Assembly (NCBI GenBank): GCA_037954665.1
Contig: JBBMOL010000009.1
Coordinates: 682,001-746,000 of the forward strand
DNA length: 64,000 bases
Direction: 5' to 3'
Origin: Laguncularia racemosa
Lineage: Eukaryota; Streptophyta; Magnoliopsida; Myrtales; Combretaceae
Under the pieces are notes generated by a model. It searched no databases, had not been told where the DNA came from, and was given only the letters and a program-made list of their open reading frames with translations. Made by a program: the position numbers and the translations under genes. This document shows positions 59,634 through 64,000 of the stretch, one piece after another (positions within the stretch are counted from its first letter, which is position 1; each line of letters opens with the position of its first letter).

Positions 59634-60216
59634 TGACGCAGCGTGGAAAGCGTAAACAACACGAGGCGAATTCTAGGATTGGTCTCACGAACAAGCAAAG
59701 AATAATTCTGAGTTATTCCTTGAAAAACCTCAATTGCGCACAATCAAAAAAAAAAGAGAAAATTATTCTCTAAAAGTGTATATTTCACAAGAAGAATCAA
59801 AAGCTAACCCTAGAATGGCCTAAAGGCTATTTATAGTTTTTAGGGAAATAACTAACAAGGAAAAAAAAAATGTACACGTGGGAATAAATTTACATATACA
59901 CGTCCATCGTCTGGATTATACACGGCCATGTATAAGGCCGTGTAGACTTCTGTGGACACTCCTGATACAACACACGGCCGTGCCTTCTGACCATGTGTCA
60001 GGCCATGTAAGTTTCTGTGGATTTTCCTGACACAACACATGGCCGTGCCTCCTTGTCGTGTATGTTTCTGAGAATCATGCTAGTACAACACACGGCCATG
60101 CCTTCTGGCTGTGTATCATACAGTGTATGTTTCTGGGAGCTTCCAAACACATTACATGGTCGTGTTTTGTAAAAGACACGCCTAATTAACCCGCGTCAGC
60201 TACGATGCCCGCATCA
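59634..60216 (-). repeat. 3' LTR of the chromovirus-like element, 583 bp
   Basis: On minus it starts TGATGCGGGCATCG at 60216, right after the purine-rich AGCGGGAGAGAA, and ends CGCTGCGTCA at 59634; TGATGC and GCGTCA are near-inverted ends. It holds a palindrome-bearing tandem array in U3, a TATA box (ACTATAAATAGCC at about 59830) and a leader. The end of the integrase-frame tail runs about 30 bases into it. Confidence 0.75.
59920..60165. repeat. tandem palindromic repeats in the LTR
   Basis: ACACGGCC or ACATGG(C/T)C words begin units at 59920, 59972, 60037, 60090 and 60154, so spacings alternate 52, 65, 53 and 64 bases. Cores such as CACGGCCGTG are perfect palindromes. CTGTGGA or TTTCTG and a TACAACA word recur between them. 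The alternation suggests a dimeric unit of about 117 bases. Confidence 0.75.
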
Positions 60217-61180
60217 TTCTCTCCCGCTAATGAAGAACTCGACCTCGAGTTCTCTTTAGGGTATAATGGTGTGTAATCAAGGTGGAAGAGAGATAAATCT
60301 ACTACATTGAAAGTGCTCGAATGTTCATATCGTCTGGGAGCTGGACAATATACGCGTTGTCATTGATCTTACGCACTACTTCATATGGGCCATATTTCTT
60401 TGGTTGTAGTTTCCCATATCTACCCGCAGGGAAACGTTCTTTCCGAAGATAAACCATTACTTGATCGCCCACTTCAAACAGTTTCTTCCGCCTATGTTTA
60501 TCAGCAGCCCCCTTATACCTGGTATTAGCTTCTTCAAATTTCCGTCTGACTTCCTCTGTGGTGGCTTGGCATTGTTCAGCCATATGCTTAGCAGCGACGT
60601 TACCCACCACACCCTTGGGTAACTTGATCAGATCCAACGCATATTGTGGCGTTTTGGTGTACACTACCATGAACGATGATCTTTCAATAGTTCTATGGAC
60701 AGAACTATTGTAGGCGAACTCAGCTTGAGCCAACGCTTGATCCCACTGCCCTAGCTTCTCACGGCAGATGCTTCTAATGAGGTTCTCAAGAGTCCAGTTG
60801 GTTACTTCTGTCTGACCATCGGTTTGAGGGAAAGCTAAACTGCTGTAATTCAGGGATGAGTCAAACATGTACCAAAGAGTCCTCCAAAAGTGGCTGAGAA
60901 ACTTGCTATCTCTATCGGAGGTGATGGATTTTGGAACACCATGTAGACGCACCACTTCCTTAAATAATAGTCATGCGATTGCCCTTGCATCAGCGGTCTT
61001 CCTACAGGGAATAAAGTGCGCCATCTTGGAAAACCTGTCAACTACAACAAAAATAGAGTCAGCACATCATTGGGTATGGGGTAAACCAAGTACAAAGTCC
61101 ATCGACAAGTCCTCCCAAATGTTCGCCGGCACGGGGAGAGGAGTATATAGGTCGGTGTTCCGGGACTGCCCTTTCGACAC
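60186..61180 (-). pseudogene. integrase of the chromovirus-like element
   Basis: Follows the zinc-finger end CYIC. The catalytic triad positions are all present: WEDLSMDFVLGLPHTQ (first Asp), SITSDRDSKF (second Asp) and QTDGQTEVTN (Glu). The GPY/F module follows as GRYGKLQPKKYGPYEVVRKI. Three in-frame stops cut the upstream part: one right after CYIC at 61178-61180, one after LPHTQ and one after DARAIA. A frameshift near 60320 separates a Ser-rich tail that ends at 60186. No chromodomain is visible. The long open frame is 60302-60955. Confidence 0.8.
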
Positions 61181-62599
61181 TTAGCAGATATAACATCTCT
61201 CCACAATTCTATAAACATCCCTCCGTAACCGAGGCCAGAAGTACCTCTCGGCAACTGCAACTAAGGTCTTGTCTCTGCCCAGATGTCCTGCCAATCCACC
61301 ATCGTGCAGGTCTTGAATAAGTTTCTCTCGTAAGGACGACTCAAGAATGCACAGCTGATTCCCTTTCATCAAGTATCCATTGTGAACATAGTAGTCATCA
61401 CAAGGCTCTTTGTTGGCGCATTTACTCCATGTCTCTTTAAAATCTCCATCCCCCTCGTACAACTCCTTTAGCCTTTCAAACCCGACAATTTCCGCACTCA
61501 GAGTGAGTAGTACATCGGCTCTTCTACTCAGGGCGTCTGCCACTTTGTTTTGCACACCCGACTTGTGCATCAATCTGAAAGGAAATCTTTGTAAGAACTC
61601 AATCCACCTTACATGCAAGTCCCTACTTATTTGAGTCTGGCTGCTCAAGTGTTTTAAAGCCCCACAATCCGAGTACAAGATGAACTCCTTTCTAACCAAA
61701 TAATGTTCCCACACTTTTAGCGCCCTTACCACGACACAGAATTCCTTATCATATGTAGACCAACTCCTCTTGGCTTCACACAATTTCTCGCGGTATAATG
61801 CTATTGGCCTTTTCTCTTGTGACAACACCGTACCAACCCCAACTCCATTGGCATCACAATCTACCTCAAACAACCTATCAAAATCAGGTAGTGCTACTAT
61901 AGGGGCGCTACATAATCGTCTTTTCAAGTCTACAAAACTCGCTTCAGCCTCTTCACTCCACCAAAATTTCCCTTTCTTCAAACATTCAGTTAAGGGGGCA
62001 ACGACTGTACTGAAGTGTTTAATAAACCTCCTGTAAAAACTAGCTAAGCCCAGAAAACTTCTCAGCTCAGTGACGGCCTTTGGGGTAGGCCACTCTCTGA
62101 TCACCTTCACTTTCTCATCGTCCACCGTCACCCCCTCACTGCTGACTATGAACCCAAGGAACAATAGTCGCCTCGATAAAAATGTGCATTTCTTTAAATT
62201 GGCATACAATTTATTCTCTTTCAACACAAACATAACACACCTCAAATGTTCAAGGTGTTCTTCCTCAGATTTACTGAACACCAAGATATCATCAAAATAC
62301 ACTATAATGAAGCGAACGTTAAAGGGTTTCAGTACCTGGTTCATCACACGCATGAAGGTGCTTAATGCGTTACTGAGACCAAACGGCATCACCAACCATT
62401 CATACAGCCCCTCTTTGGTTTTGAACGTCGTCTTCCATTCATCTCTAGGGCAGATCCGAATTTGATGGTATCCACTCCTCAGATCTATCTTGGAGAAGAT
62501 AGTGGGTCCGCTCAACCTGTCCAACATATCCTCCAAGCGTGGTATGGGAAATTTATATCCTATTGTGATCTTATTGATAGCCCTGCTATCAACACACAT
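61181..62599 (-). pseudogene. reverse transcriptase/RNase H of the chromovirus-like element
   Basis: A 472-codon open frame. RT blocks: CVDSRAINKITIGYKFPIPR, SKIDLRSGYHQIRI, WLVMPFGLSNALSTFMRVMN and the catalytic VYFDDILVFS, then LRSFLGLASFYRRFI. RNase H: LFEVDCDANGVGVGTVLSQE, TYDKEFCVVVRALKVWEHYL, LYSDCGALKHL and KVADALSRRADVL. It ends in the integrase zinc finger HLGRDKTL to CYIC. The only breaks are the stop before it (62600-62602) and the stop after CYIC. Motif residues are intact, so decay is recent or slow. Confidence 0.85.
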
Positions 62600-62602
62600 C
62601 CT

Positions 62603-63997
62603 TCAGCTCCCATCTTTCTTGAGAGTCAATAACGCTGGGACCACACACGAGCTCAGGCTGTCCCGGATAAACCCCTTGTCCAATAGCTCTTGGACCTTAT
62701 CTTGAAGAATTTCGGTCTCCTTGGGGCTCATCTTATAGTGCGGTAAGTTTGGTAGACTTGCTCCAGGTACCAAGTCTATCTGATGCTGGATATCCCTCAA
62801 AGGCGGTAGACCCTCAGGTAGGTCATCAAGAACCACCTCCTTATACTCTTCCAGTAAACTCTTCACTGCTTCGGGTATTTCCACACTAACTTCATTTTCT
62901 GCAGCCGACACATCTTTTACTATTAGAGCATGAACCACCAGTGATTCCTTTAAGTCTTCAACTAAGTCCTTCTCCGACTGGGTGACAGTTAAGAAAGAAC
63001 GACTTTCTGCTCTCTTCTCCTTCGAGCGTCCCCCTTTCTTCAGCGGTAACAATGTATACCTCACACCCCCTTTCTCCAACTTGTACACATTCTCCTTTTT
63101 CGCGTGTTGTGCGTTCACATCAAACTGCCATGGCTTGCCAAATAAGACATGACAAGCATCCATGTCCACAATGTCACAAAAGACCTCATCACGGTACTTC
63201 CCTATTGAGAATGGTACCCTACACCTTTCCTTCACCTCGATCCTCTCTGCAGCTTTGATCCATCCTATGGTATATGGGTTTGGGTGCTTTTCGACAGGTA
63301 GCTGCAATTGCTTCACAACTTCACTTCTGATGATATTTTCACAACTTCCACTATCTACTATCAGTTCGAACACCTTCCCATTAATAGTACACCTCGTGCG
63401 AAACAACTGATGTCGTTGTGTGATCTCCTCCTGCTTCGGGGTTAGCATCATCCGCCTAATCACATAGGTTGGTTCTGTCACTTCTTCCTCCTCCTCATAG
63501 TAATCATCATCTCCATCAAGTTCACAACATACCTCATCTTCATCCCCTCTATCAAGAATGTTAATACTTCTCCTAGCAAGGCATTCATTTGATTTATGAC
63601 CAGGTTGATTACAACGGAAACACTTACCCAAGATCGGCTTGGCATATGGGTTACTCTGTCTCTGGGTTCCCCTAGGTTCGATCGGTCTCTTTCCCTCAAT
63701 CTTTTCTTCTTTCTTGGCACTTTCCTCACTAGGCTTATGTGCAGCACTTTTGCTCTTCTCAAATCCCAACTTACTACTATTACCTACAACATCACTAACA
63801 TACCCCTTTCTTCCACCTCCGTACCTACTACTCTGCTCCTGCAACATCAATTCAGCTCGAAGAGCCAAGTTTTTCGCTTCGACCAGGTTTCTCACCATTG
63901 TGACCACTATTTTATCCTTGATTTGGAGCTTTAGTCCTTCTACGTATCGTGCTACTTGCTGGCCTTCACTCTCCCTCAAGTCGTTCCATTCGGCCAA
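62603..63997 (-). pseudogene. gag (C-terminal part) and protease, runs off the window
   Basis: A 464-codon open frame that begins at the window edge. Its first part is the end of the capsid region (RESEGQQVARYVEGLKLQI). A CCHC zinc knuckle, CFRCNQPGHKSNEC, follows, then an acidic stretch and the aspartic protease core LIVDSGSCENII. Next come HVLFGKPWQFD, a linker, and the start of RT (SSCVVPALLTLKKDGS), where a TGA at 62600-62602 stops it. In related elements this stop position is Trp, so it is a point change. Gag and pol seem to be in one frame. Confidence 0.85.
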
Positions 63998-64000
63998 TCT

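Larger units (their letters stand above)
59634..64000 (-). mobile_element. Ty3/gypsy chromovirus-like element, 3' LTR to gag
   Basis: On the minus strand gag, protease, reverse transcriptase, RNase H and integrase follow in Ty3/gypsy order and end at an LTR. Coding sequence is nearly continuous from the window edge, interrupted by four premature stops and one frameshift. The element continues past 64000, where the start of gag and the 5' LTR must lie. It sits directly in the ubiquilin fragment, with the bases 59629-59633 as the likely target duplication, not testable here. Confidence 0.85.

Noticed and set aside
61410..63934. Plus-strand frames of 68 to 131 codons opposite the gypsy element.
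   Set aside because: Shadows of the minus-strand gag-pol coding sequence.

Overview
This is a 64 kb stretch of plant nuclear DNA, most likely from a eudicot. It is AT-rich and gene-poor, with split genes that have GT-AG introns and chloroplast transit peptides, and it is filled with decayed LTR retrotransposons. Nothing in it looks bacterial, organellar or viral. The species cannot be fixed from the sequence.

Layout. 1-19.5 kb holds no recognisable host gene. It contains a degenerate repeat field (0.85-2.15 kb), two related LTR-like promoter segments in opposite orientation (about 2.7 and 12.4 kb), a 62-66 bp minisatellite with a palindromic core (5.93-6.25 kb), a 26-base C run, a 145 bp duplication, and an LTR with a primer binding site and a near-ideal heat shock element (16.34-16.77 kb). 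19.5-28.4 kb is the genic island. On the minus strand it has a PYG7/Ycf37-like TPR protein for photosystem I assembly (exons at 19555-21143, probably another at 22581-22628) and, upstream, the first two exons of a chloroplast DnaJ-type zinc-finger protein (28240-28431 and 25899-25958). MITE-like and LTR-like insertions lie in and between them.

29.86-45.40 kb is best read as one old, very large Ty3/gypsy element of the Tat type. Both LTRs, a polypurine tract, gag, reverse transcriptase, two successive RNase H regions and integrase are visible, all broken. Between pol and the 3' LTR, on the opposite strand, it carries the remains of a plant mobile domain (PMD) protein. This is the most unusual structure in the window. 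45.80-46.73 kb is an element with long terminal inverted repeats. 47.2-52.1 kb consists of two LTR-like promoter/leader regions. 52.14-54.76 kb is a Ty1/copia element on the minus strand that has lost its reverse transcriptase. 55.12-57.3 kb is another LTR-like block. 57.34-58.47 kb is an almost G-free CA/CATA array, which turns abruptly into a G/T-rich array.

58.79-59.63 kb is the middle of a ubiquilin (DSK2) gene, broken by stops and a frameshift and cut off exactly where a Ty3/gypsy chromovirus-like element begins. That element (59.63-64.0 kb, minus strand, 3' LTR to gag) is nearly full coding but has four premature stops, all explainable by C-to-T or G-to-A changes. It runs out of the window at the right edge.

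In function, only the two chloroplast genes look like working host genes. Everything else is mobile DNA, its remnants, simple repeats or pseudogenes.
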